Of a stretch of 64,000 nucleotides of DNA, positions 1-7,932 are shown one piece after another. The position numbers were made by a program, and so were the translations under genes. This DNA is from Clostridia bacterium (GTDB taxonomy: Bacteria; Bacillota; Clostridia; Christensenellales; Aristaeellaceae), in assembly GCA_017524615.1 (NCBI GenBank), contig JAFXVJ010000015.1:1-64000 (forward strand). The letters are read 5' to 3'. The stretch's first letter is position 1; each line of letters opens with the position of its first letter. Under the pieces are notes generated by a model. It did no database searches and was not told the origin of the DNA. It saw only the letters and a list, made by a program, of their open reading frames with translations.

Positions 1-57
1 ATAGCGCCCTTTCTGGTTCTCTTTCGGGCTCCGAAAGAGAACACCCCGTCGTCCCTT

Positions 58-289
58 ATACTATTCTCAAATAAAATCTGCAAGGAAGATAGACGAAGTT
101 ACAATGTCATCCCGACCGAAGCGGAGCGAGAGCGAAGCGGAGTGGAGGGATCTGGAAACTGGGCAATATGCTGCTGGAAGGAATCTGTTTCTCAAAGATC
201 CCTCGACTTCGTTGCGCTCCCGCTCCACTCCGCTCGGGATGACAGGAGCGTTTAACTTTTTTCTTGCTATTTTAATTTGAGAATAGTAT
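58..289 (+). repeat. MITE-like dispersed repeat, copy 1
   Basis: This 232-bp non-coding element starts with ATACTATTCTCAAAT and ends with the inverted complement. The interior holds a second inverted motif, TCATCCCGACCGAAGCGGAG against CTCCGCTCGGGATGA. Related copies lie at 40793-41009 and, inverted, at 62605-62820. It has no coding potential. The terminal inverted repeats, small size and scattered copies fit a miniature inverted-repeat element moved by a transposase encoded elsewhere. Confidence 0.75.
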
Positions 290-290
290 A

Positions 291-338
291 AGATGACAGG
301 AAAGGCCGTTTCTTTCTCCCTGGCTTTCCGGGAAGAAT
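291..338 (-). repeat. Partial copy of an 87-bp palindromic repeat
   Basis: On the minus strand this reads GATTCTTCCCGGAAAGCCAG and then runs into the adjacent MITE copy. It matches the left half of the complete 87-bp repeat at 40616-40702 and the start of the interrupted copy at 62438. The other half is missing here, so the MITE probably truncated or inserted into it. Confidence 0.55.
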
Positions 339-340
339 CA

Positions 341-385
341 AAAATATGGCACGGGATTCCGCCCGGTCTGGCAGAATCCCGTGCC
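341..385 (-). terminator. Terminator of the leftward metal operon
   Basis: GGCACGGGATTC at 348-359 pairs perfectly with GAATCCCGTGCC at 374-385. On the minus strand the stem is followed by ATATTTTT. It lies 72 bp past the stop of the ZIP transporter gene, the last gene of the leftward operon. Confidence 0.75.
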
Positions 386-457
386 GTTTTCATTCGGAGA
401 AAAGCGTTTTCATGAGAACGCTGCTGCGGCGGTCAGCGCGCTGCGGGCCTCCGCGGC

Positions 458-1237
458 TTATCCCAGGGTCACATCCAGGATCATCATCACCACAAAGCCC
501 AGCGCAAAGGTGACGGTGCCCATATTGGAGTGCTTGCCCTCCGACATCTCGGGGATCAGTTCCTCCACCACCACATACATCATGGCCCCGGCGGCGAAAG
601 ACAGAAAATAGGGCATGACCGGCGTCACCAGCCCGGCGGCCAGGAGGGTTGCCAGGGCGGCGATGGGCTCCACCGCGCCGGACAGCACGCCCATCCAGAA
701 GGTCTTTGCTTTCGGCATGCCCTCCGCCAGCAGCGGCATGGAGACGATGGCTCCTTCCGGGAAGTTCTGGATGGCGATGCCCAGGGCCAGCGCCAGGGCC
801 CCGGCGGCGCTGATGCCGGTGTCTCCGGCGAGGAAGCCCGCGTACACCACTCCCACCGCCATGCCTTCCGGGATGTTATGCAGCGTGACTGCCAGGATCA
901 GCTTGGTGGTGCGCTTGAGCCTGCTCTGCGGGCCCTCATGCTGTTTGTCCATGTGCATGTGCGGGGTCAGCATGTCCAGCGCCAGCAGGAAGCCCATGCC
1001 GATCAGGAATCCGATGGCCGCGGGCAGGAAAGCCAGCGAACCCATATCCGCGCTGCTGTCCAGGGCGGGCTGCAGCAGGCTCCAGAAGGAAGCCGCCACC
1101 ATGACCCCCGCCGCAAAGCCGGTCAGCGCTTTCTGCACGACAATCGAAATCTGTTTTTTCAGAAAGAACACCATCGCCGCGCCCAGGCCGGTGCCCAGGA
1201 ACGGGATCAGGATGCCTTCCGCAATCTGAATGTTCAT
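458..1237 (-). CDS. ZIP-family divalent metal transporter
   Basis: The product is a 259-residue integral membrane protein of the ZIP family (ZupT/GufA-like), which normally brings Zn, Fe or Mn into the cytoplasm. The two metal-site helices are recognisable as HNIPEGMAVG and NFPEGAIVSMPL, and a His-rich loop HMHMDKQHEG precedes the first, as is usual for the family. The ATG at 1237 is preferred over the in-frame ATG at 1258 because AGTGAGG sits just upstream of it. The gene is last in a leftward operon with an ABC ATPase/permease and two regulators, opposite an iron-uptake operon. The metal carried cannot be read from sequence. Family assignment is firm. Confidence 0.9.
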   Translation of the reverse strand: MNIQIAEGILIPFLGTGLGAAMVFFLKKQISIVVQKALTGFAAGVMVAASFWSLLQPALDSSADMGSLAFLPAAIGFLIGMGFLLALDMLTPHMHMDKQHEGPQSRLKRTTKLILAVTLHNIPEGMAVGVVYAGFLAGDTGISAAGALALALGIAIQNFPEGAIVSMPLLAEGMPKAKTFWMGVLSGAVEPIAALATLLAAGLVTPVMPYFLSFAAGAMMYVVVEELIPEMSEGKHSNMGTVTFALGFVVMMILDVTLG

Positions 1238-1304
1238 CAGTGCCGCCTCACTTGACATCTGTCAGCAGGGATCCCGGCTGGTCCGGCTGGCAGGCTTTGA
1301 TCGG

Positions 1305-3599
1305 TCATTCCTCCGTTTTCAGCGCCGCCACCATGTTGATGTGCCGGTTTTTGCGGGCCACCATCAGGCCCACGACCAGGGAAACGCCGAAGGTCAGGAA
1401 AACGCTGATGAACCAGGTGGCCGGGCCCAGCACCAGTTTCAATTCATACTCAGAGGCCAGGGCGGTCAGCAGATATTGCAAAACGCCCACGCCCATGGGC
1501 ACGCCGATCAGGATGCCGATCACCGTCAGCCACAGGTTCTGGCTGATCAGCAGCCGCCCGATCTTTCCATCCTTGAAGCCCACCACCTTCAGGGTCGCCA
1601 TTTCCCGGTAGCGTTCGGTGTAGCTCATCACGCCCAGGTTGTACAGCACCACGATGCCTAAGATCACCGCCGCCAGCACCAGCAGCCAGATCATTTTGTT
1701 CATCAGGTCCATGAAGGTGTCGAAGGAATCCATGATGGATTGCTTGCTTTGCCTGTTCAGGATGCGGCTGTCCTCAGGGATGTCCGCTTCGTCGGTGAAC
1801 ACGGAGGAAACGGTGTAGGAGATGCCGGTCTGATCGGCGAAAGCTGCGGTCATGAACACGCCCTCGGTCATGGAATCCAGCACGCCCGCCACGGGAACGA
1901 CGTAGTGCTCGTCGCTGTCATAGGGGGAGAAGGACAGCGTATCCCCGGCTTTCAGATGATGATCCCGGGCGATCCGGCCGCAGATATATGCCCCCTCGTC
2001 CGTCAGGGGCACGATGCGCATGTCGGTGTCGGCAAAGCGCACCTTGTCCTGGGTGACGGAATAGATTTCCAGCGCGTAGCCTTTATCGCCGATCTGGATG
2101 GCGCGGGAGGCGGCCCAATCGCCGTTCAGCTTTTCCGCCATGGCTTTGCCTTCCTCCTGCGTCATATTGTCGCTGTCCAGGTTGACGCGCGTGGTATAGT
2201 TGATGGCCTTTTCATAGAACACGTCCAGGAAGGCGTTCATGGTGTCCTGCATGCCCAGGCCGCCCACCAGCAGCACCATGCAGCCCACAATGCCGAACAG
2301 CGTCATCAGGCTCCGCGCCTTGTGGCGCACGCAGTCCCGCAGATTCCATTTGGTGCCGAAGCCCAGGGCCTTGAACCGCTTGGTTTCTTCAAAGCGCAAA
2401 TGCTTCATGCGCCGGGGCGTATAGGGCCGCAGGGCGTCCGCCGCCGTGCCGGAGAGCATCTTGCGGACCGACAGGAAGCCGATCAGCGTCAGGAAAGCGT
2501 TGATCCCGATCAGCACGTACCAGGTGAACCGCGGCGCGTGCAGGGCCCAGGAGGGCATGTCGATGTACGTTGCCATGGCCCCGTTTGGGTTCATGATGAA
2601 CCAGCCCAGCCAAAAGCCGATGCCGATGCCCAGCACCGTGCCCATCAGGCCGATGATCAGGGCGTAGGCGGAATAATGGATCAGGATGCGCCGATCCTTG
2701 AAGCCCAGGGCCTTGAAGGTGCCGATCTGCGTTTTTTCGCTGGCGGTAATGCGGTGCATGGTGGTCACCATGGTCAATATGGCGATGGCCAGGAACAGCA
2801 CCGGCAGGATGGAGGCCATGGTTTTCCCCTCGTTGACTTCGCCCATCGCTTCCGACCAGGACACGGTTTCATCCTTGGAGAGGATCAGCCGGGTGCTGCC
2901 CAGGGCCTTGTCCGCCTGCTCCACGAAAGCGGCCTTGTCCAGGGCGGATTTTACGTTGATCTGATGGTACAGGGAGCCGGCCATCATTTTATACAGAGAA
3001 GGAATGGCCCGGTCCAGCATTGCCGGGGAGATGTACACATAGCCGTAGGAGGAATAGTCCGGCATCATCTGGGTGGTGTCCGGCAGGCAGATCAGGTATT
3101 CGCTGGATTTCACCAGGCCCTTGACCGTGCCCGTGACGGTGATCGTTTGATAGGTCAGCGTCAGTTCATCGCCCAGGGAAATCCCGTTGGCGTCCGCGTA
3201 GGAATCGGACAGCCAGAAGCCGTCCGGGGATGCTTCATCATACGGTTCACCCGCCATGAGCAGGATGCCCGATACGTTCATGTTCTCGCTGACGGTCAGG
3301 GCCAGGGTGTCGGATTCGTCCTTCACCGCCACGTTCAGCGACAGGAAGCGGGTGGCGTCCTCCACGCCGGGGATGGCCTTCACGGCCTCCAGGTCTTTTT
3401 CCGTAAAGCCTTTGTCGTTATAGATGCGGAAATCGGCAAAGCCGGTAGCGTCGTAAATCTCCCTGGTGTTGACCTCCAGGGAATACCATTCCACGTTGAA
3501 GCCCAGGAATACGCCGACGCCCAGGGCCACCATGATGACCATGGAAATGAACTGGGCTTTGTATTGCCACAGTGTCCGGAATAATTTCTTCAGCAGCAT
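1305..3599 (-). CDS. Large FtsX-type ABC permease (MacB-like)
   Basis: This 764-residue permease has an N-terminal membrane anchor (about residues 10-30), a large extracytoplasmic domain (about 30-250), a three-helix FtsX core (about 265-400), a second anchor and ectodomain, and a second FtsX core (about 640-760). It is therefore a tandem two-unit FtsX protein, as in many Firmicute lipoprotein or peptide exporters. The ATG overlaps the TGA of the ATPase gene as TGATG, so the two are translationally coupled and very likely form one transporter. Such transporters usually work by mechanotransmission rather than substrate channelling. The substrate is unknown, and the ZIP and DtxR-like neighbours suggest a link to metal or envelope stress. 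Confidence 0.88.
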   Translation of the reverse strand: MLLKKLFRTLWQYKAQFISMVIMVALGVGVFLGFNVEWYSLEVNTREIYDATGFADFRIYNDKGFTEKDLEAVKAIPGVEDATRFLSLNVAVKDESDTLALTVSENMNVSGILLMAGEPYDEASPDGFWLSDSYADANGISLGDELTLTYQTITVTGTVKGLVKSSEYLICLPDTTQMMPDYSSYGYVYISPAMLDRAIPSLYKMMAGSLYHQINVKSALDKAAFVEQADKALGSTRLILSKDETVSWSEAMGEVNEGKTMASILPVLFLAIAILTMVTTMHRITASEKTQIGTFKALGFKDRRILIHYSAYALIIGLMGTVLGIGIGFWLGWFIMNPNGAMATYIDMPSWALHAPRFTWYVLIGINAFLTLIGFLSVRKMLSGTAADALRPYTPRRMKHLRFEETKRFKALGFGTKWNLRDCVRHKARSLMTLFGIVGCMVLLVGGLGMQDTMNAFLDVFYEKAINYTTRVNLDSDNMTQEEGKAMAEKLNGDWAASRAIQIGDKGYALEIYSVTQDKVRFADTDMRIVPLTDEGAYICGRIARDHHLKAGDTLSFSPYDSDEHYVVPVAGVLDSMTEGVFMTAAFADQTGISYTVSSVFTDEADIPEDSRILNRQSKQSIMDSFDTFMDLMNKMIWLLVLAAVILGIVVLYNLGVMSYTERYREMATLKVVGFKDGKIGRLLISQNLWLTVIGILIGVPMGVGVLQYLLTALASEYELKLVLGPATWFISVFLTFGVSLVVGLMVARKNRHINMVAALKTEE

Positions 3600-4300
3600 C
3601 ACCAGTCCACCTCTTCCGCGGACAGGGGGTGATCCTGGTTTTCGCAGGACTTGATTTTTCCGTTCTTCACCCGGATCACGGTGTCCGCCATTTTTGCGAT
3701 ATTCTGGTTATGGGTCACAATGATGATGGTTTTGCCCATGTCCCGCGCCATGGACAGGAGGAGCTTGAGCACCATCACGCCGGTCTGGGAATCCAGCGCG
3801 CCGGTGGGCTCGTCGCACAGAAGGATATGCGGGTTTTTCGCAAGCGCCCGGGCGATGGACACCCGCTGCTGCTCGCCGCCGGAAAGCTCCGAGGGGAACT
3901 GGTGGATGTGATCGGAAAGCCCAACGGCTTTCAGCATGTCGTGGCTGCTGAGCGGGTTGGGCGCGATTTCTTTGACCAGCGCCACGTTTTCGATCACGGT
4001 CAGCGTGGGGATCAGGTTATAGCTCTGAAACACGAAGCCGACGGAGGCCGCCCGGTATTCCGCCAGCTCGTTGGGCGTCAGGGTGGAAATATCCTTTCTG
4101 TTCACCAGAATGGTGCCCTCCGTGGGGCTGTCCAGCCCGCCCAGCAGGTTCAGCAGCGTGCTTTTGCCCGCTCCGCTGGGGCCCAGCACCACAATGAACT
4201 TGCCTTCCTCCAGGCTCAGGTTCACATGATCCAACGCCCGCTGTTCGTGCTCGCCGTTCCGGTAAACCCTGGATACATCTTTGAATTCCACAATCGCCAT
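3599..4300 (-). CDS. ABC transporter ATP-binding protein (LolD/MacB type)
   Basis: This 233-residue ATPase shows Walker A GPSGAGKST, signature LSGGEQQRVSIARAL and Walker B ILLCDEPTGALD, the arrangement of the LolD/MacB/FtsE group that partners FtsX permeases. It would energise the downstream 764-residue permease, whose start codon overlaps this stop codon. The start is supported by AAAGGAGAG ahead of the ATG. The spacing of 74 bp from the DtxR-like gene suggests one leftward operon of regulators plus transporter. The substrate is not evident. Confidence 0.92.
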   Translation of the reverse strand: MAIVEFKDVSRVYRNGEHEQRALDHVNLSLEEGKFIVVLGPSGAGKSTLLNLLGGLDSPTEGTILVNRKDISTLTPNELAEYRAASVGFVFQSYNLIPTLTVIENVALVKEIAPNPLSSHDMLKAVGLSDHIHQFPSELSGGEQQRVSIARALAKNPHILLCDEPTGALDSQTGVMVLKLLLSMARDMGKTIIIVTHNQNIAKMADTVIRVKNGKIKSCENQDHPLSAEEVDW

Positions 4301-4374
4301 GATGCTTTCTCTCCTTTGCGTCGGTTGATTTTGCGCTTATATTAATGAAGGATATGAGACGGTTTCTCCGGAGA

Positions 4375-4731
4375 TCATCCCGTTCTCATAGCCCGGAATG
4401 CTTCAAAGGACGCTTCACTCATTTCCCAGCTGAAGGAAATGGCGTCCTGCAGGGCCTGGGAGGGGTCCACGCCGGCATCGGTAAGCAGCTGCTGAAAAAA
4501 GCAGACGCGGCTTCCGAGCAGGTCGGAGCGGTTTTTGCCAAGCTCCGTAAACTGCAGATTGCCGTCCGGCTCCGCTTCGATCAGCCCCCGCTCCTTCATC
4601 TGCCGTATGGCAATGCTGACGGACGCTTTGGAAAACCCGAGATAATGCGCCACATCGATCGCCCGGACGCACAGATACTTTTCTTTCAGCGTCCGGACGG
4701 CGTACAGGTACCGGTCCAGGGATTTGCTCAT
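4375..4731 (-). CDS. DtxR-fold regulator lacking canonical metal ligands
   Basis: This 118-residue protein has a winged helix of the DtxR/MntR type (about residues 8-65, including FSKASVSIAIRQMKERGLI) followed by a short dimerisation region. Compared with the canonical DtxR at 15262-15627, the C-x2-E-H metal motif is replaced: CKIEHDLSEE there aligns with ISFSWEMSEA here, and the helix His is Arg. It probably does not sense metal through the classical site. The ATG overlaps the TGA of the AraC-type gene (ATGA), and AGGAGA lies upstream. Its position opposite FTR1 suggests it still acts on the iron-linked promoter region. Confidence 0.75.
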   Translation of the reverse strand: MSKSLDRYLYAVRTLKEKYLCVRAIDVAHYLGFSKASVSIAIRQMKERGLIEAEPDGNLQFTELGKNRSDLLGSRVCFFQQLLTDAGVDPSQALQDAISFSWEMSEASFEAFRAMRTG

Positions 4732-5093
4732 TGCTCTGTCTCCTCATGCCCGTTGCGTTGATGCAGTATACGGTATTCACTGGGCGTACAGCCTTCTGTT
4801 TTCCTGAAAACATGAGAAAAGTGGGAAGAGGAAACAAACCCCACCGTTTCACCGACCTGAGAGATGCTCATGTCCGTTTGATTAAGCAGCTCTTTTGCTT
4901 TGTTGCATCTAACTAAATGATGATAACACAAGGGCGTCATGTTCATGAACCGTTTGAAGGTTCGCAGCAGATAGCTTCCGTTAACATAGAGCGCGCCGGC
5001 CATTTCATCCAATGAGAATTTGTCCTTGCTGTGGGTTTCTATATATTTTTGCGCTGCTTTGGCCAGAGATTCTCCGCTGGTTTGTTTTTTCAT
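4728..5093 (-). CDS. AraC-family regulator, DNA-binding domain only
   Basis: The 121-residue product consists almost entirely of the double helix-turn-helix of AraC/XylS proteins (about residues 15-115). Recognisable parts are the first helix-turn-helix around LDEMAGALYVNGSYLLRTFK and the second ending in VSSSHFSHVFRKTEGCTPSEYR. No ligand-binding domain is present, so it may be constitutive, partner-regulated or controlled by its own level. The ATG at 5093 follows an in-frame TTG at 5096. No strong ribosome binding site is visible, so the exact start is uncertain. It overlaps the next gene by ATGA, and its promoter must lie in the shared region with FTR1. Confidence 0.85.
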   Translation of the reverse strand: MKKQTSGESLAKAAQKYIETHSKDKFSLDEMAGALYVNGSYLLRTFKRFMNMTPLCYHHLVRCNKAKELLNQTDMSISQVGETVGFVSSSHFSHVFRKTEGCTPSEYRILHQRNGHEETEQ

Positions 5094-5134
5094 CAAGCCG
5101 GGTTCACTCCCTCCCGCATCACATTTCGTGGAAA

Positions 5135-5304
5135 TTAGCTATCGCTAACTCCGGGATAAATATTAGCATAAACTAACTGGTATGTCACGCATTTGTTTGA
5201 AAAAGTCAATATCAAGCAATTAGACAGGGCAAACTGGTCAATATCAGGATAGCAGACCCGGCATGGGTTGTGATATCATACCTTTTGCGTTAGAGTCATC
5301 TAAC
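5135..5304. promoter_or_regulatory. Three TTAG-N6-CTAA palindromes between divergent metal operons
   Basis: The region between the AraC-type gene and FTR1 holds three 14-bp sites of the form TTAG-N6-CTAA, at 5135-5148, 5163-5176 and 5290-5303. The third extends to the perfect palindrome GTTAGA-GTCA-TCTAAC (5289-5304). The spacing and half-sites resemble DtxR/IdeR-family iron boxes. Binding by the DtxR protein encoded at 15262-15627 is inferred, not shown. Confidence 0.6.
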
Positions 5305-5365
5305 ATTTCTCGCCTGTCTCACCGAGCGAAGGACGAAAGACAGCGCGGAAAGGAAGGACGTTGTC

Positions 5366-7108
5366 ATGCGGAAAGGGCTTTTCGCCGCAAGGCTGCTTTG
5401 CGGCTTGTTGATTCTCATGTTGCTGCTGCCCATGTGCGTATCGGCCGAGGAAGCGTCTTCCACCCGCTGGGCGGACGCGGCGGACGAAATCGACAAATTC
5501 CTGGACGCGGCCTTTGAAAGCTATCTGGACGGCGACGCGAAAGCCGCCTATGACAATGTAAGCAACGCCTATTTCCGGGTCTATGAAACCACGGGATTCG
5601 AACGGCAGACCATGAGCTACATTTCCGGCAATCGGAAAAACGCGGTGGAAATGCAGTTTTCCGCCTGCAAGGCGGCGGTGAAAAAGGAAAACACCGATCA
5701 GGAAACCATCGTGTCCGTTCGCAGCGCGCTGCAGAAGCTGAAAGCCATGATCCGCGAGGACGGCAACAAGCTGGCGGCCATGCAGGGCGGCGCGCAGAGC
5801 GAAACCAAGTATTACAAGCGCGGCGAACGGGTCTCCGTCGATCCTTACCCCGAATACTCCGCCGATCCCGGCGCGGCGCAGAAGTACGCCAGCTGGTACG
5901 AAGCGGCGACGCTGGTGAAGGAGCTGCTGGACACCGCCTATATGGGCTATCTGGACAAGGACTTTGAAGCCGCCCTGGATAACCTGAACACAGCGTACTA
6001 TTCCGTTTATGAGGAATCCGGCCTGAGCCATAAAATCTATACCGATCTGTCGCTGAAAGACCGCCAGAAAATGGACGGGTATTTTTCCGATCTGCGCGCC
6101 CTGATCGCTTCCGCGTCGGCGAAGTATCAGAAGAATAAATACCGCACCACCACCGACGGGGCCAAGAACCTGATCCTGAAGCAGGCCAAATCCCTGGACA
6201 CCCAGGCGGCGGAAGCGGCCGCGGCGCAGGAGACCGCCCCGGATGAAACGGAGACGCCGGCTGTCTCCAACGAGAGCGCACGGCGCAAAGCGGTTTTTTG
6301 GGGCTCGTTCGGCATCATCGTCCGGGAAGGGCTGGAGGCCATCCTGGTCATTGCCGCCATCATCGCCTATCTGAAAAAGAGCGGCAACGGCAAGAGCCTG
6401 AAAAACGTGTACATCGGCGCTTTGGCCGGTGTGGCGGCCAGCTTCGTTGCCGCCGCCGTGCTGGCCTGGGCGAAGCAGGCATTCGTCGGCGCGGGCATCG
6501 CACAGGAGGTCATCGAGGGCATCACCGCCCTGGTTGCCGTGTGCGTGCTGTTCTATGTGAGCAACTGGATGATCAGCAAGGCGGAAGCCGCTTCCTGGAG
6601 CCGCTACATCGACGGCAGGGTGCAGTCTTCTGTGGAGCAGGGCAGCGCCTTCGCCCTGGCGTTCACCGCCTTCCTGTCCGTATTCCGCGAAGGCGCGGAG
6701 GTCGTGCTGTTCTACCAGCCTTGGCTGGCGGAGGGCAATCCGGACATGGTGTGGGCGGGCTTCGGCGTGGGCTGCGTGCTGCTGGTGTTCGTGTATCTGG
6801 CCATTACGAAGCTGTCCATTAAGCTGCCGATCCGGGTATTCTTCACCGCCACGTCCATCCTGATGGCCGTGATGTGCGTTTCCTTCCTGGGCGGCGGTAT
6901 CAAGGAGCTGGCCGAGGGCAACGTATTCGACCTGGCCCTGCGCGTGCCCGGCGTGCCGGAAAACGACGTGATCCAGATCTTCGGCATTTATCCCTGGCTG
7001 GAAACGCTGCTGCCCCAGCTGATCCTGTCGGTCATCCTGCTGGTCACGTTCCTGATCGCCCATTACCGGGGAAAAATGGACGCTTTGAAAGCGCAGTATT
7101 CCAAATAA
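5366..7108 (+). CDS. FTR1-family high-affinity iron permease with duplicated ectodomain
   Basis: This 580-residue protein has a signal peptide (1-28), an extracytoplasmic helical region and a C-terminal FTR1 permease domain (about 308-572, seven predicted membrane helices). The two hallmark iron motifs are REGLE at 320-324 and REGAE at 441-445. The ectodomain holds two similar units of about 55 residues (38-91 and 179-233; compare AYFRVYETTG with AYYSVYEESG), recalling EfeO/imelysin-like helices. FTR1 proteins move iron coupled to oxidation or delivery by partner proteins. The P19-like protein and DUF2318 protein follow directly, matching the FTR1-P19 arrangement known from Campylobacter. The start has GGAAGGA upstream. 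Confidence 0.93.
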   Translation: MRKGLFAARLLCGLLILMLLLPMCVSAEEASSTRWADAADEIDKFLDAAFESYLDGDAKAAYDNVSNAYFRVYETTGFERQTMSYISGNRKNAVEMQFSACKAAVKKENTDQETIVSVRSALQKLKAMIREDGNKLAAMQGGAQSETKYYKRGERVSVDPYPEYSADPGAAQKYASWYEAATLVKELLDTAYMGYLDKDFEAALDNLNTAYYSVYEESGLSHKIYTDLSLKDRQKMDGYFSDLRALIASASAKYQKNKYRTTTDGAKNLILKQAKSLDTQAAEAAAAQETAPDETETPAVSNESARRKAVFWGSFGIIVREGLEAILVIAAIIAYLKKSGNGKSLKNVYIGALAGVAASFVAAAVLAWAKQAFVGAGIAQEVIEGITALVAVCVLFYVSNWMISKAEAASWSRYIDGRVQSSVEQGSAFALAFTAFLSVFREGAEVVLFYQPWLAEGNPDMVWAGFGVGCVLLVFVYLAITKLSIKLPIRVFFTATSILMAVMCVSFLGGGIKELAEGNVFDLALRVPGVPENDVIQIFGIYPWLETLLPQLILSVILLVTFLIAHYRGKMDALKAQYSK

Positions 7109-7181
7109 CAGCGGTACCCCCGCGGCGCTGCCCCGCGCAGCCCGCGCAGGATATACAATGAAAATGTAGGAGGATATCAAA

Positions 7182-7736
7182 ATGAAGAAGTTTATCGCTC
7201 TGCTGCTGGCCGCTATGATGCTGCTGTCCATGTCCGCCTTCGGTCTCGCCGAAGAAGAAGCGGGCTTCGATGAATACGAACTGGGCATCGAAGGGGAACA
7301 GGAAATCGGCTTCATGACCATGGCGATGGTTTACTTCCAGCCCGTGGACATGGCGCCCGCCGAGAACGCCACCCCCAAGGAAGGCTCCGACCTGCACATC
7401 GAAGTGGACCTCACCGCCAACGAGAACCCCTACGGCTTCCCCGTGGATGGCTGGGTGCCCTACCTGAGCATTGATTTCGTCATCAAGGATCTGGACGGCA
7501 AGGAAGTGTACTCCGGCTCCATGATGCCCATGGCCGCTTCCGACGGCCCCCACTACGGCAACAACATCCCCCTGCCCGAAGGCGAATACACCATCACCCT
7601 GTACATCAAGAGTCCCGCTGAAAACGGCTACCTGCTCCACGTGGACGCCGAAACCGGCGTGGAAGCCAAGGATGGTTTCTGGACCGAACCCCTGGTCGCC
7701 ACCTGGACCGGCTGGAAGTTCGTCAAGGAATGGTAA
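7182..7736 (+). CDS. P19-type extracytoplasmic iron-binding protein
   Basis: This 184-residue protein has an N-terminal signal peptide cleaved near residue 23 and one domain of the P19/Tp34/FtrA iron-transport family (Pfam Iron_transport). Conserved features include a Met-rich strand MTMAMVYFQPVDMAP, DLHIEVD with His72, and MMPMAASDGPHYGNN with Met and His124, which correspond to the copper/iron site of P19. It would bind iron outside the membrane and hand it to FTR1 just upstream. There is no lipobox cysteine after the signal peptide, unusual if the host is monoderm because the protein would not be lipid-anchored. AGGAGG precedes the ATG. Confidence 0.9.
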   Translation: MKKFIALLLAAMMLLSMSAFGLAEEEAGFDEYELGIEGEQEIGFMTMAMVYFQPVDMAPAENATPKEGSDLHIEVDLTANENPYGFPVDGWVPYLSIDFVIKDLDGKEVYSGSMMPMAASDGPHYGNNIPLPEGEYTITLYIKSPAENGYLLHVDAETGVEAKDGFWTEPLVATWTGWKFVKEW

Positions 7737-7751
7737 GGACGGGCGGGATTT

Positions 7752-7793
7752 CCGGGGGAACCGGTCTTTGAAACCAAAGAGCAGTTTCCCCGG
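7752..7793 (+). terminator. Intercistronic hairpin after the P19 gene
   Basis: A long imperfect stem pairs 7752-7770 with 7775-7793 around AAAC. No U-tract follows, so it may stabilise the upstream mRNA or lower read-through rather than end transcription. It closely resembles the hairpin at 12783-12821. Confidence 0.5.
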
Positions 7794-7854
7794 GCCCCTT
7801 CCTGGAAAGCTGTCATGGGGATGACCTTTAGCATATACCGTTAGGCAAAGCGAT

Positions 7855-7891
7855 TGCTGGCATGTCTTCCGCGGGGGAGGACATGTCAGCA
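7855..7891 (+). other. Intercistronic stem-loop before the DUF2318 gene
   Basis: TGCTGGCATGTC at 7855-7866 pairs with GACATGTCAGCA at 7880-7891, giving 12 pairs with one G-U around a 13-nt loop. It lies 41 bp before the GTG start of the DUF2318 gene. Its role is unknown. Confidence 0.4.
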
Positions 7892-7932
7892 TTGCGCACG
7901 TTTATGACAAATCATATTTCGGGGGTTTTACC

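Noticed and set aside
530-3584. Long plus-strand open frames across the ZIP and FtsX genes
   Set aside because: They are rich in His, Gln, Gly and Arg, lack ribosome binding sites and domains, and lie opposite genes with clear motifs. They arise from the high GC content.
5300-7321. 673-codon minus-strand frame opposite the FTR1 gene
   Set aside because: Composition is typical of an antisense frame (His, Gln, Gly rich), no domain is visible, and the plus strand encodes FTR1 with both iron motifs.
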